A program made the translations under genes and the position numbers. Shown piece by piece: positions 31,435-44,999 of a DNA stretch of 64,000 nucleotides. Each line of letters begins with the position of its first letter. Within the stretch, counting starts at the first letter, position 1. The stretch is from Mytilus trossulus. Taxonomy: Eukaryota > Mollusca > Bivalvia > Mytilida > Mytilidae. The notes beneath the pieces are model-generated. The model ran no database searches and had not been told where the DNA came from. It saw nothing but the letters and a program-made list of their open reading frames with translations. The stretch spans positions 42,889,878 through 42,953,877 of the forward strand of contig NC_086386.1 in NCBI RefSeq assembly GCF_036588685.1. Direction: 5' to 3'.

Positions 31435-31660
31435 GATTGATTGTTGATTATTGGTTGCTTAACGTCCAGTGGCAAATATTTCATGCATATTCAGGACGAG
31501 AACAAGTTCACAATGAATACAACAGGTAGGTTGATACAATAGAGGCCACTTTCGATGATGGTCGAAGAAATTTGGAATGCCACCGGAAAAGGAGGGTATA
31601 TTGGATAGGGACAGAAATTTTGCCTTGCAACAGGCCACCTACGGACCCCTCAAAGAGTTA
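31435..31660 (+). repeat. Dispersed repeat (gcttaacgtccagtggcaaa)
   Basis: A GC-richer block with tgattattggttgcttaacg, tccagtggcaaatatttcat, catattcaggacgaga, tgccaccggaaaaggagggt and aggccacctacggacccctc. I recognise it as a repeat type seen in bivalve genomes. No second copy is visible in this window. Confidence 0.5.
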
Positions 31661-32954
31661 ATTCATTTTCATTAATGATTGAACAAAAAAATCATCATCT
31701 TTTTTTTTTATATACATTCTTATGCTTTTACCAGGAAATTTCTATTTTTTTGTTTTGTTTCAACATTGTCATATAAAGATCAAGCAACCTTATCTATTTC
31801 ATTTCATTAGAAATCACCAGATGATTGTTTTCATACAAAACTGGTGGAAGTTTTGAATATTTAGTAGTATAATATTATGTACAATGATTACACAAAGAAG
31901 TAACGTCTCTTTACTCTAATTTAAAGTTACAATAATGTTCAAATCAATGCAATTAATGTATCTTTGTACGTTTTTGAAGATTACATTTATTTGAAGAGGT
32001 GTCGTTTTGTGATCTTTTGATGTATGCTTTGTTAGGTCACTGTATACATGTTTACATATGCTCAATAACATACTGGTTACATTTTTTTTAAAGGAAAATA
32101 TCATGTTCGATTTCTTTTAATTCTATTATATATCAAGATTTTTTTTTAATATATCTAATTGAAAAATCCAATTGAGGAAATTTGACATCAAAAGACACAC
32201 TAGTATTAAGATCTCCTGTGTTGCCGGCGTCTAAGACAACATAAAGCAATCATTTCAATGAATTGCATTCAGAAATTAATTCTATTGAATTACTTTACAG
32301 ACACAGTATTTCTAAGTTTCTATTGCATAAACGTATTTATTGAATTTCTACAACGGAGCCTCTACATGTTATAGAATTTATGACATAGAGTTAGTCGAAA
32401 CTGTCCAACTATATTAAATTGTGTGCCAATTTAACACGTATCCGCAATAAGGAGCTGTATTATATAGTTATTTATAGTCGGAAACAGGGGCGATTTGATC
32501 AACTCTGCCTGGGATATTTTAATTTTCAGACAGTGCTTTTATATACTTGCATGTTTTATGTCTATTTGTCAATGATAAAAGTATGGAGTATATTAAAAAA
32601 GACAATTTTATTATTTAAATCCTTCATGTTTAACGCTTTTTATGGTAATCATATTTTTCCGTTGCCGTTCAATTTCCATTAGGTTCTGGAGTTAACACTT
32701 GATATAATAAAGTAAAACATGCGAAGATGTTTTCCGGGTCAAAAAAACAAAATAGCCTTAGAATGTACCATTAAATATGTTAGACTTTTAAATCTTAAAT
32801 TGTCCTAATCAAGACGTTTCTTCAAGGTGTAAATAAACAAGCAACTGCAATTTCCGTAATTTACGAAAATGACAGTGGTAAAAATGTTTAATTGATTATG
32901 ACTAGTATCATGTGTTATCTGACCACTGAAGTTCGGTTAGTTCTTTTTTATTGA

Positions 32955-33115
32955 AAGCAAGTAAATAGATACCAGGATTAAATTTTGTATTTACGACGGA
33001 CGCAAAAAAAGTTCGAAGTTGAAGAGCAATGAGGACCAAATTACTAAAAGTTTTGCCAAATACAGCTGAAGTTTTCTTTACCTGAGGTAGAAAAGCCTTA
33101 GTAAATTTACATAAA
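32955..33115 (-). repeat. Family B copy, inverse
   Basis: On the plus strand it reads agataccaggattaaatttt, agttgaagagcaatgaggac, caaatacagctgaag and acctgaggtagaaaagcctt. This is the inverse order of the 22.6-23.5 kb copies. Confidence 0.75.
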
Positions 33116-35440
33116 ATTAAACCAATCTACCGACATCCGCAGCGCGAGAGATTGATTGTTTAATGTGTATGTATTTGACCTTATAAATAATGAATGTTCT
33201 AGATTTTATCTGGGTTTCTTTGTGTACCTATTCTGAAAATATGTCTAAATTATTTATATGCGAAAATTGAAAAATTTACCAACATAATTACTAGTAAAGA
33301 TTTAGTTCTGACAAATTGAACATAATTAGCTGTTTTAATTTCTGTCTTATAAGTAACAAATTTTCAGTAAACGTGCATCAACCAAACAAAACTAGTAAAA
33401 CAATGTAGCCTAAAGACGTTCAAAACGCAACATGTGGTCGTAATAAATGATAGGCATGTTAATCAAATGCATGCCCTCATTTTCACGTCCTTTACTTAGA
33501 CATGAACAATATGTATCTATAGGTTCCAAGGAGCGTGTGTCTCTCAACTGATATGATGATGCACCAATTATTCTTTTGCTTTAGTTTCAGAGATATAAGA
33601 TAAAAATTGCATTTAACCCTTTTGTTCAATTTTAATCCATGTTGGCCATGTTTTTAGGAGTACATATTAGAATGGGTTACGAATTTCAAGTTGTTATATT
33701 TCAGGGCTTTGGGTTTCGCTAGTTGATAAGGGACTTTCCGAATTTTCCTTGGAGTTCGGTATTTTAATTTTTTACTGTTTATGCATACATCCTTTATTAT
33801 TCAAATAATCTTTCAAAGTTTTATGGAAACCTTTAGACATGGTATTTCGAAACGAACCGAGTATACAACTTTTTTCCTATAAAAAAAGTATTGGTTGTCG
33901 TGCGGACAATGATCAACTACAGTAGTACAGACCATTTGGCGAGCCGAAAAGTGCTTTTGGCTAAGTGTTTTGGACACAATAATAAATACACATCTTCAAT
34001 TAAACAAATGGGATAAAGTCGTAATGTTTAATGAAGGAAAGTGATATTGATAATTTGCCTATCTCAGAAGAATGTTGTGTCATTTATGAAATACTATAAT
34101 TGATATTTAAATGAAAATTTGATATTTGGTTTATTAGTACGAGCTAATACAATACCATTGTAAAATAAACAACCAGCTTAATTTCATGTTTTGCAATAAT
34201 TTATAGCTGGAGTTATATGCGTAGCTCTTCCCTTCATGAAATAATGATGCACGAGAAACAATTGAAATCAATTAATAGCTGATCATTCTCAATTATTTTA
34301 AGCGAATTTCCATATAATTTTTGTAATAAATCAAATGTAAGAAGTCCATAAAACAATAATATTATTAGCTACCATTGTAATCACATATTTATTTTATCAG
34401 TCTGTAACATTTAACAAATTATTCGTTTTAGTACGAAGCGATTTTACGATTATTGATGATTTCGAGAGGTTAGAGAACAAAACAAATTCAATACATACGA
34501 ATTTTAAACTTTTCCCCAACCTGAAATAGAAAGAAAGGATACATGTAATCAAAACAATACGTAAAAAAAAACAGGCAATACCATGACAAAAAAAATAATA
34601 AACATAATGTTGAAAAATATAAATAGATCAACACCAACCTCAACAATATACACACAAAAATATGGAGTGAATTAGGGTGTTACAGGAATAGACATTGTCA
34701 AGTAGTTTCTGTTTACAATTTAGCTATTGTCGTGTTGTTCATACACCTTAAAATCCCGTATATTAAACGATACAAAAATGTTTTATATAACCTACATAAA
34801 TGAATTGTAAACTGAAAGGAGTATACTTCTCATTTTGAAATCTCAATTATACAATATCATTATTTTAGAAATGCCACAGTCTTGACCTTGAAGATAAACA
34901 ATTTGGAACATTTGAACAAAAACTAGTAAATGTAAAGCGTTCAGTTACCATATTTACTACGGCTACTAGGAATTAACAAAGCACAATCATCGACATCTTT
35001 TTTTTCCTTTTCAATTTGAAAGTGATTGAGAATACAGGTGTTAGTGGATGTTTAAATCTTGTAACTCAATTAGAAAGAAACAAATAAAGACTGTTCTATG
35101 TAAACACTATCTACTTATTCTAGTCAGGGTAGAAGAGCTTCTGTCAGAACCGGTCGAAAGTGCAAAGAGAACTGTTCTATCGGAAGAAAAGAAAATTTAC
35201 AAAACAAAGGGTTTCTCTTGTATAAGGCAGATTAATCAAAAATATTATATTCTAAATTATTCAACACAGAGTTGTCAAAGGGAATATGAAATATCATAAG
35301 CAAATGTAGATGCTACAATATCGAATTAATTCAATTCAATTTTTTTTAGATATCTTAATATTTAAACACACTAATTAATAAACTTTGAAGGTATACACTC
35401 TGGTTGTGGATAATATTCCAAATATATGCTCGTGTTATGT
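33116..35440. other. No gene recognised
   Basis: AT-rich sequence without exon-like segments, tandem repeats or recognisable elements. Short open frames, such as the 83-codon plus frame at 35048-35299, are isolated, A-rich and without splice context. Confidence 0.45.
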
Positions 35441-35640
35441 TAACATGGACAGCACGGCGGATGTCTCATCTAGAGCAGGATCTCCATTCCATTATGGAGC
35501 ACTTGAGAACAACTACGTTTTTTTGGTGCATTTTGTGCTGCTCAAAACTATTTTTTCTACGCCGTGTTTTATTGATATGTGTCCTTTTTTTCAACAAATA
35601 TAGGAATTACAATGTTACTTTGTGGTATCATCTGCCTCTT
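35440..35640 (+). repeat. Family E-related fragment, inverse
   Basis: Contains acatggacagcacggcggat, gagcaggatctccattccat and gagcacttgagaacaactac followed by ttttttggtgcattttgtgc. It resembles the inverse of the family E 3' end at 45985-46030 (aaaactaggggtgatctcag, gtgctccggaag). Two overlapping open frames here are repeat-derived. Confidence 0.5.
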
Positions 35641-35684
35641 TAATATTATAGTGTGTCCGATCCGACACATAGAAATTAGATATT

Positions 35685-35875
35685 TATCAAAGGTACCAGG
35701 ATCATAATTTAGTACGCCAGACGCGCGTTTCATCTACATAAAACTCATCAGTGACGCTCATATCAAAATATTTATAAAGCCAAACAAGTACAAAGTTGAA
35801 GAGCATTGCGGATCCAAAATTCCAAAAGCTTGTGCCAAATACGGCTAATTAATCTTTGCCTAGAATAAGAAAATC
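35685..35875 (-). repeat. Family B copy, inverse
   Basis: On the plus strand it runs from ggtaccaggatcataattta through acgccagacgcgcgtttcat, aaactcatcagtgacgctca, gttgaagagcattgcggatc and caaatacggctaattaatct. Confidence 0.8.
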
Positions 35876-36054
35876 TCAAGTTTTTTTTTAAAATCTAAAT
35901 TTTTTAAACAAGAAATTGAAAAAAAAAATCATTTGTATCCTTCATATCATTTAAGATTTCCCCGGCTTCTTGTTTAATAGTCTGTTATTTATTATTAGAA
36001 AGTTTGTTTGTCATATGGAAAAATGTATTTTCTTCTAAAAGTTTTGAAAATCGT

Positions 36055-36215
36055 GTATGGTATAAATAAAGGCAACAGTATTATACCACTGTTCAATAGT
36101 TATAAATCAATTAAGTCAAAAACATACCAAACTAAAACCGAGGGAAGCACGTCAATTATACGAGGCAAACAACGGAATAACAGAAACCCTGCACGGCACA
36201 ATACCTTTAAACTAC
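36055..36215 (-). repeat. Family C fragment, inverse
   Basis: On the plus strand: tataaataaaggcaacagta, ttataccactgttcaatagt, aaaccgagggaagcacgtca and ggcaaacaacggaataacag. It is the same end that abuts GRP2 exon 2. The 120-codon open frame at 36008-36370 spans it and is rejected as coding. Confidence 0.7.
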
Positions 36216-38040
36216 CATATTCCTATCCAGAAATTAGATTTTGTAATTTTGTTCACCATGTCTACAATTATATGTCTGTGATGTTTGGTACTGTACCCAC
36301 AATTATCAATTTATATAAAGGAATATTCAAATTTCTGATAACCTTCATCATTTTATGTAAAGAAATATAAACTTTACATTTTGTTTCGATTGAAATTATG
36401 AAGATGAGTCGGAACATATAATGAACTTTGACTCACGAGCAATAAAAGTTAACTGATAGACCTCCATTGTTTACTTTACCATTGCGTCTCAGTAAACCGG
36501 ATGTAGCATGCGGTAAGAAGCTGAGAGTTTCAACCTAGTCGCGTTTGGCAGCACCACGTTACATTCTGTCTTCAACATTTGATCTGCCATAGTATACGGT
36601 TTCAAAGTCAGATATTTTTTTTTATTTTTTTTAATTATCTTCAAACAAATCCAGATTATTTACATTTCAAAAAATTATATTGTATGCATTGTTTAGCGTA
36701 TATGTTAATTTTATCTCATTTATCAGCATTAAGTGCAAGATAACAAAAATACTAAACAAAACAGAAACAAAAGTACTATTACTACATTAATTATCTAATC
36801 CCATGTATGCTGTCGATTTCGTTAACAATGGTCAATTTATTGGCTATAGGAAGATGTGGTGTGAGTGCATTGTTAAATATCACATTTTTATATATTATAT
36901 GGTTACAGTATGGTATAAACTGTTAAGAATTGTTTCCCCGATATGTTTCTATGAATCTAAATCACTGATAGTTGATCGAATGCAAAAGTGAACGGATCTG
37001 TAACAATTGATTCCATCTTAATTGACTACCCTAAATCAGCCTTATACAGTCTTTGTGTAGAGACAATATATACAATCCAATGCAGATTGCAGTCTGACTT
37101 TGAATAAAAATCTAATTTATACGTCAGATGCTATTAGACATTTGGGATTTATCATTGAACCGATCGCCGTCTGGACTCGATGAATGCATATACAACATAA
37201 AATCATAGAAACGAAAGCCAATTTGTCCCATGATGCATTGTAAATGTCCACTACATGATTTCATTTACAAGTATATTAATATTGATCAGTTTTACCATTC
37301 ATTGTTTGTCACGGATGAAACACTGAAAAGAGCAGTGACAAAATCATACACAATCCGATATAAATGCATAGCGTAGTCACATAAAGAACATTTTCTAATA
37401 AAGAACTAGCCTTATAAAGTAATTTGTACGCTTACAATTGATCAATTAGTTACAAAATTTCGCGATCGCTGCATGTTGTATTTTGATAGAAAACTAACGT
37501 CAAGCGTCTTTGACAAGTTGTAACTACATGGTAATAACAAGACCATTATAAGACTTCGAATGATTAAGACTTTTATGGAAAAGAGTCATCGTTTTAGAAC
37601 GTCTCCATATAACTGTAGTGATTAAATTGAAGGATGTCGCATATCGCGTTGTAAGAAGCTAATCAGTTTGAAATGGTGTTTTATTGTATCACAGATTGAT
37701 GTTTAGAACCTATGAAGAGGCGACGCGAATTAAGTTTAATTTCAACAGTTCTGCCAAGAACGGCACCATTTTGCAGTAAGTTGGTCAAATGGTAGACGAA
37801 ACTAGAAAAGAAAATAAAAAGAAATCGTCGGTAAGTACATTAGATTTATATATTTTCACACACGAAATATAAAAGTTAACGGTTCAATCCGGAGAGCGAA
37901 AATTATAATGTTATTCTTTAGCGTTAGAAATGTTTTAGAATGAAATCGAAATAAACGCAAATATAAAATAAAGGTGAAATTTGAATAATGATGAAAGCGA
38001 AAAGTTCCAAATTTCTTTCCCGGTCTTTCCCGAGATCAAT
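36216..38040. other. No gene recognised apart from a possible first exon at 37789
   Basis: Unique-looking AT-rich sequence. A short family A scrap (aggaagatgtggtgtgagtg) is at 36848-36867. A possible coding first exon of 14 codons (ATG at 37789, donor gtaagt at 37831) is discussed as a finding. Confidence 0.4.
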
Positions 38041-38049
38041 TTAAAAAAA

Positions 38050-38345
38050 TGATTAACCTTTAATCTTATGCAAATGGGAATGATTTAGTCTAATGCAAAC
38101 GGTAATGATTTATATTTAGTCTAATGTAAACGGGAGTTATTTATTTTAGTCTAATGAAAACGGGAATGAATTATCCCTAGTCTTATGTAAACCAGATTGA
38201 TTCATCTGTAATCCTATCTAGCCGGGAATGATTGATATTTAACCAAACGCACCCGGGAATGGTTGATATTAAAAGTCTTAAGCAAACGTGAATGAATGCA
38301 ACCGGATTTTTTTTATCTCTGATTTAATGCAACCGGAAATGATTG
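38050..38345. repeat. Degenerate minisatellite (agtctaatgcaaacgggaatgatt type)
   Basis: The phrases aatgcaaacggtaatgattt, aatgtaaacgggagttattt, aatgaaaacgggaatgaatt, cgcacccgggaatggttgat, aagcaaacgtgaatgaatgc and aatgcaaccggaaatgattg succeed each other at irregular spacing of about 30-45 bp. There are eight or so decayed copies. The first unit contains an ATGCAAAT octamer. Confidence 0.75.
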
Positions 38346-38654
38346 AAGTTTTTGTTTTTGCCGCCAACATATACATTCGATTATGAATTTCCAAATTCAA
38401 ATGTAACATCTCACTTTTAGATGGATTTCAACGTTTACATTTGCAGAAAGACAAATCGACCTTTTCAAAATCACCGTTAATGTAGACTTTAAAAAATTGT
38501 ATATATTGGCGGCAATAAAAAGAAATTTAAAACACAACGAATTGGACAAGACGATAATCGTAACGTGTTAAAAAGAATATCCTATTAACTGAATCTCGGG
38601 AGGCCAACAGAATATTTCATACACCATTGAAAAAGTTTTACAGCCGATTCCTTT

Positions 38655-38795
38655 GAACCGTGAAGTCATTATTAGGTTAGGTGAACTACCATTATTTAAG
38701 ACTAGACTAGCCCGACATATAACCAATATGTTTGTAGGACTAGACTTCTTCGAACGGAGGGTGGAAAACCTTACCTAATAATGACTTCATGGTTC
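38655..38795. mobile_element. Small TIR element, 141 bp
   Basis: The 28-bp terminal inverted repeats are gaaccgtgaagtcattatta at 38655 and taataatgacttcatggttc ending at 38795. The full 28 bp agree except for two mismatches. The interior is non-coding. MITE-like; no clear target duplication identified. Confidence 0.7.
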
Positions 38796-39294
38796 AGCTA
38801 ACAAACCAAGCTAACCAAGAATTTTACCTTTCCCTACATACTGAATGCAATCGACTGTAATCGGAGATAAAACTATATGCACGGGTATAGAGAGACAAAA
38901 TTCTTCATATTCTGCGGTTATCTTATTCTAGTCTTACATCTTATTGTTAGACCTATTATCAAATTATATGGACGTTCCAAATGTTTATATTGTTATTATC
39001 ATTTACTAACACTGGTTAAATTTCGTTTCCAGTGAACACCTTTTCCACGATCTTTCAGCTCAGTAGTCCGTGATTTGATTAATAGCCTACTTTTCCTCAA
39101 ATAGCTGCCGATGAATTAGGAATTATCAAACAAATAATGTTCCAACCAACTCAGGCAAAGATGAACTAAATTATTTTTCTTTGCAATTCTTTTTCGTCTC
39201 TTTGATGTTATGTAAACATGCAACGCTCCGAACGCGCTAAAGGGCATTTATAGTGGACTTCTCTTGAACTGAATTTGTTAATGTGCGTATTGTT

Positions 39295-39650
39295 ATGCGT
39301 TTACTTTTCGACATTGGCTAGAGGTATAGGGGGAGTGTTGTTATCTCACAAACATGATTAACCCCGCCGCATATTTTGCGCCTGTCCCAAGTCAGGAGCC
39401 TCTGGCCCTTGTTAGTCATGTATTATTTTAATTTTAGTTTCTTGTGTACAATTTGGAAATTAGTATGGCGTACATTTTTACTGAACTAGTATATATTTGT
39501 TTAGGGGCCAGCTGAAGGACGCCTCTGGGTGCGGGAATTTCTCACTACATTGAAGACCTGTTGGTGACCTTCTGCTGTTGTTTTCTTCTACGGTCGGGTT
39601 GTTGTCTCTTTGACACATTCCCCATTGCCATGCTCAATTGTATTCTTCTT
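39295..39650 (+). repeat. Repeat family D copy
   Basis: Begins near ggtatagggggagtgttgtt, with aaccccgccgcatattttgc and gcctgtcccaagtcaggagc. It continues through tacatttttactgaactagt, ggggccagctgaaggacgcc and gacctgttggtgaccttctg, to gtctctttgacacattcccc. A fragment lies inverted in GRP2 intron 1. The head is shared with 18880-18960, 21765-21830 and 28231-28290. Confidence 0.75.
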
Positions 39651-42600
39651 TTCAAATTCATAAAAGAAAATGAAACTTCAGATATGGATATAGCAAGATT
39701 AAGCAAGTCAAACTATTTGCACTATTATACATAAAAAAATAAGGTTTCACCTCTATCATCAAATTTTGTTAGGTATGTGACTTTAATCCCTACCTAGGAA
39801 TAAAACAAACATGATACGTATTTAGGGTATTTAGGATTATCAGATTTTGAGAAGACGTTACTAAGTTGAAAACCTTGCGTGTAATCCATTTGTTATTGTT
39901 GAACAATAAGATATGTTTAAACATGTTAAACTAAACTAATAGATTATATAAAACGTAAGTGTGTGTCCTTAATGTGGAATTATTTTTTTGTTTTAAACTG
40001 CAAATTGTTTATTATGCATCAAAGATGTTTTGCAACAAGACTGTGTCTGATTATTTTCTCAAGAGGGATATAATCTGACAAAAACTGTATTATGCTTTGT
40101 ATGCACTGAATAATTCTTAAGAAAACATGCAATCTTCGGGGGAGTAATATAAAGGGTAATTCATGACATTATTATGTTTATATTTGGAATGATTAGATCA
40201 GATGAAGAAAATACGCATAGCTGATTACGGTTTTGTGTTGCCTATATAAAAAAAGGAGATTTGGAACCATTGAAAATGAGATAACTATCAACCAAAGTTC
40301 TAATGAAGTCGACGTAAGCAATCATAGGCAACCTATATGTTTGGTTGCCAATTATCACTAAATGAGAGAGTTTGTTTTTAAAAATCTGATAAAAGCAATT
40401 TGATATTCTTCTTTTAGTTATATAACTAATTGTTCAAATGCCCCCCAAAGAAGACCCCAAATATCTTAGATGGTTCCATTTTAGAACCCAAAAATGTGAC
40501 GATGAAAAATTGTTATAATTGTACAATTTTACACCAGAAAACATTTCAATGAAAAACTTTTGTTGATTTTCCATGTGAAGAATCCGTTAGAATTCTCGGA
40601 AATGTATGAGTAGCAACCAACAGACCTCTGAACGAACATAAAAAGGATATTACGAAACTTCTGCCTTATCTTTGCAGAGTAATCTATTGTATCCAACTGA
40701 TTTTAAACCCTGATATTACTGCTACAGAGACCCTTCAGTGAACAAATAACAAACAAGTTGTCCTGAGTGACTGACGGGGTGACATATATTACTGAATTAT
40801 TTCTATATAGATGAGAGTTAGAATATAAAGTTTTATCATTCCAAACCCGTCATATATACCGTTACTTCCTATATTGTTAGAGTCTTGTTGTTATAAGATT
40901 GACTTTTGGACAGCGGTATATTACTGTTCCTTTATTTTTTAATACAAATATGAGTACTGCAGTCATGAGACAGCAAGCAGCAGGGAGAAACAAGAGACAT
41001 CCATAATTTAACACAGACCTAGCACTACATTTGTGTCTATGCCTCGAAATTAAACAACATGTTGATAAATTTTATAAGACTATCAAAAATATTCTATGAA
41101 CATCAAGTGTTCAAGGTCCTTAAACTTAAAAAATATTTAAATCAAACTGATGAGGGTTTCTGATTTTTGAAAGTTATCTGAACATGTTGAAGTTTTTAGC
41201 ACTTTTTTTTCCTATTTGTTTAATATCAGTCAGTGGAATAACAAAAATACATAATCATCAGGTCACTTGAAGATGCATTCCTTTAACTGGTTTTCATTGT
41301 TTAATTCGAAGCTCAAGGTGGAGGACTACAATCTACCCAAATTTTAGATTAACCCCGTCGTATTTGCATGTGCCTTTCCCAATTCAGTCGTATGCAATAT
41401 CTTAATGTTTTCGATTTTTTTGGATAGTTTGGTGTTAGCAGCAGATATTTCTTCTGATAAATTAGTTGACACCTTTTACAAACTCTGCAGGAACCATAGC
41501 TTGACAAATGGTTTATTATTAATATCAACTTGACTTGTTTAACACTTTTTCAAGTATTGTATATTTCTCATGTATACTATCTTTGCATTTAAATCTCAGG
41601 TTTTTACTTTTTGCAATATAAATAAAAAATAAACACCTATTCATACTTGAAGCTTGTATATAACCATTAAGATGTCGTTTGGTCAATGGTGTCATTGGCT
41701 TGATGTCTCAATGACGTAAAGCCCATATATGTGCTTATTCACGTCTTTTTCATTTATTTACGATGCTCGTGACGACGCACAGAAACATATTGAAACAAAA
41801 ATCTTGTGTAAGTTAAAAGAATTGGTTCACGTTGTTCTTTTATAGCATGCAATGGAAAATTATTTCCTTTCGAAACACAAAATGTGAAAACACTACTTGT
41901 TAATCTGCATTTTGACAGTCCATTAAAAGTGTTGTATCATTGAGACAGAGTTATAAAAGTAGATTTAATTGACTCGAGGTTTTTTACATTTTCCACCCCT
42001 TTGGATATAGACGATGTTCATATTCACACAATTAATGGTAGTAGACACTTAGCGTATCGATCTGCAGTAGATATATATACCTCTATTCCTAAACCAGCTG
42101 TTTTCCTATAATATCTCTTGACAAATAGTGGCGCCGACAGTATGACAATCCATATATGAAAATGACGTTTTTCCATTTTCCTCCGTTTTCATCACCGAAG
42201 TAATTACAGTCATAAGGGAATGGCGTTAGTCTGTGGAGATGATGCTATAATTATATACTATACGCAATATATATACTGTAAGATGTAGACACATAGTGAA
42301 ATGTACGATTATTCTAAATGATCGAAGAATACATAATGTCTGATATTTGTAAGTCATATTTCTCCACTGAAATTACATAACAATCTGCAAACAAAAACGT
42401 ATTAAAGGGAATAGGATTTTAGTTTTTGTCACTTGAATGTACCTACGAAAGTGCGATTCTGCGGAACTGTTTGACAAGCTATTGCTGCCTAGATGAGCGG
42501 AGCAGTTTGTTCTTGAGAAAAGGCTGAACGTCAGACTATATATTTTGTTAATTTCAGTCCTAATGATATACCTAGTAAAATGTTTGTTTGTGTGTCAAAC

Positions 42601-43284
42601 AACCCCCATTTATCATAGTTTTAGCTCAATACTAGATTAACATGACAGCACCAAATGCATTAAATGAAATGTGCTATATTCGTCAAGGCGACAGCTACCA
42701 AACCAAACTTCAAGTGTGTGAATTCACGTTGTTTACTTTGTTTGTTAATATAACAATATTGCATGTACTTTGTTTATTTTTCTTTCGCTAAAATTCTCAT
42801 TCAAAAACGAGCCTTGAAGTCCTAATACGAATAGTGATAGGTTAGTCGTTTCAACTAAGTAATGCATTTTCTCCTTGAAATGATGTTCACTAACTTGTGT
42901 ACCATGTACACTTGTATCAAAATATGTATCGTTATTCAATCTCTTGTTTTTCATTAATGTCAAAAAAGGTTAAAGACTTTTTAAATACTTGAAATTGGTG
43001 CAATTTGGATGAAAGATTTAAAATTTGCTATAGCAAAAGATTGTGATTTCTGTGAGACAACCAATAAGTTGTTCAATCGACTAAAAGCTGATGGCTAATT
43101 TTATGATATCTCCTCAAATGTGATGACAATCTATGTACACTGAGTTTGAGTCAAAGATTATATAAACATACACGTGTATACGCTTTATGCACATTGTACG
43201 ATGGGAATATATAGTGAAAAGTACCATTATTATAATTAAATAGAAATATATAATGATATATGTAAATTATGCTTCTTACAAGAT
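39651..43284. other. No gene recognised; degenerate repeat scraps
   Basis: AT-rich sequence. A degenerate family A piece lies at about 40253-40345 (ggaaccattgaaaatgagat, caaccaaagttctaatgaag). A family C-like scrap is at about 40910-40950. A repeat head lies near 41345-41400 (ttaaccccgtcgtatttgca). No exon found. Confidence 0.45.
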
Positions 43285-43502
43285 GCACAATAACAACTAA
43301 GTTATTATTATTATTATTTACAATATTTATTTAGCGCAGTATCTAATTAAAATTACTCTAAGCGCTTAACATAAAACAATCAATACAGTTAAAAGAGGTG
43401 TTAAACATTAAAACAATCAATGCATTAAGAATGAAATAAAATTTTGAAGCACATATAAAAAACAAGACGAACAGAAAAGTTAAAAATTAAAATAAATTAA
43501 GG

Positions 43503-43535
<33 letters not shown>
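43285..43535 (+). mobile_element. Retroelement 3' tail with poly(A)
   Basis: A TTA microsatellite (about 43301-43317) is followed by atatttatttagcgcagtat and tactctaagcgcttaaca. An A-rich stretch then ends in an uninterrupted run of about 32 A at 43503-43534. This layout fits the 3' end of a retroposed element. No reverse transcriptase frame is visible. Confidence 0.6.
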
Positions 43536-43537
<2 letters not shown>

Positions 43538-44084
43538 TCATTATTAAAAGGCATGTTACATACTACAAAGAAGTAATTATAATTCCTGAGTAAAATAATA
43601 AGAGTAATGTTGGATCTTGTTTAACTATAAATGCAATCGATACAATCACATTCCCAGTTGGTTTATCGCTAAATGAAGTGTTTATTTTGTTTCTTTGCCT
43701 TTAAAAAAAAAAGATGTTAGAAAGTTCCATAGACATTTCTGAAATGCAATTATATACAAAATTACACACGTTCGTAAAAATATAACAGTCTGATGATTTG
43801 AATTGAGCAGAAATAAGATGTCTTCAAGTGTAAATTCAAATGTCAAGCCGATACAAGTGATAGTTTCAATTTAAATTGCAAAGACCATTAACATAAATTG
43901 CTGATATTATCTGTCTCACTAAAAGAAGTTCACCAAGGTCTTAGGAACTCATTTGATACTAGTAGTAGTTTTACGTGTGACAAACTTGATAGCGCAGATG
44001 ATACAAAAATGCTTAAGTAATAACATATGTCAAAGTGGAAAAGAACCAGTGTGTTAATAAATTCATCAAAGAACGGTGGTTGAA

Positions 44085-44160
44085 ATCTTATTTTGGTGCC
44101 AGACGCGCGTTTTGTCTACAAAAGACTCATCAGTGCGGCTCGAATCGAAAAACGTTAATG
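44085..44160 (-). repeat. Family B end, inverse
   Basis: Plus-strand gtgccagacgcgcgttttgt, ctacaaaagactcatcagtg and cggctcgaatcgaaaa. Only the tail of the family is present. Confidence 0.7.
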
Positions 44161-44999
44161 CATAATATTGATTGTGCAACTGATAATTAGGAGACGTTGG
44201 TACTGTCACATTATAACTTATCAGTCTTATTGTATGCATATAAGTAAAGTGTTTTATTTTAAAATTAAAGCTCATCACTGGCAAAAAGAAATGTCAGCAC
44301 TGTGTTTGCAAAAGAAGTAGATCATTTCGTTTTTATCTTCTGTTGTCAACATTAAACCTGTTAAATATTTTATGAAATTGAAAAAGGCAATGGGGAATGT
44401 GTCAATGCATGTTTTGCCTAATTTAAAACTGGTTAAAATAATATTGTTGTAACCAGTAAGTCTTATTGGTTACCCGAGATTTGTAATTGATCACATGCAT
44501 CTATTAGCTGTGTGATTTCACTATGTGTATGTTCCAGTTAACGATAAGTGAGGATTTATTTCTTCAATTGCATGGAAGCTTTTGTTGCTTTTGTAGGTAA
44601 CGGATTTATTTACGGCAACAATGTCATACTATGTGTGTAAGCCTTTTTTCGTAAACGTTTGTATTTCACTACTTCACTTCTCATTTACTGACTTTCTCAT
44701 TTTGTTGACTCTTGGTCTTCTGTTGATATAGCTTGATAAACGCGTTTCAATCTGTATTTGATGTCATCTATGTGGTGATAAAGGATTCCATATATCTTGA
44801 CATATAACATTTGTAGTTTCCATGGGGACTTATATGCATGCTTTTTGACGGCTTTTCAATTTATTTGAAGGTTTGTGTAGCTTTACCTGATTTATGTTAT
44901 TTCTAATCTAGATCTCACGAGACGGTACAGCCTAAATATTTCGTTGATATTAGTTTAGTTTAGTTTAAACATATTTGTTTAGAGTGGATTGGGAAACAA

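Noticed and set aside
36008..36370. Plus-strand open frame of 120 codons, the longest outside the minisatellite
   Set aside because: It spans an inverse family C fragment (36055-36215). Composition is AT-rich DNA-like and no domain or leader is visible.
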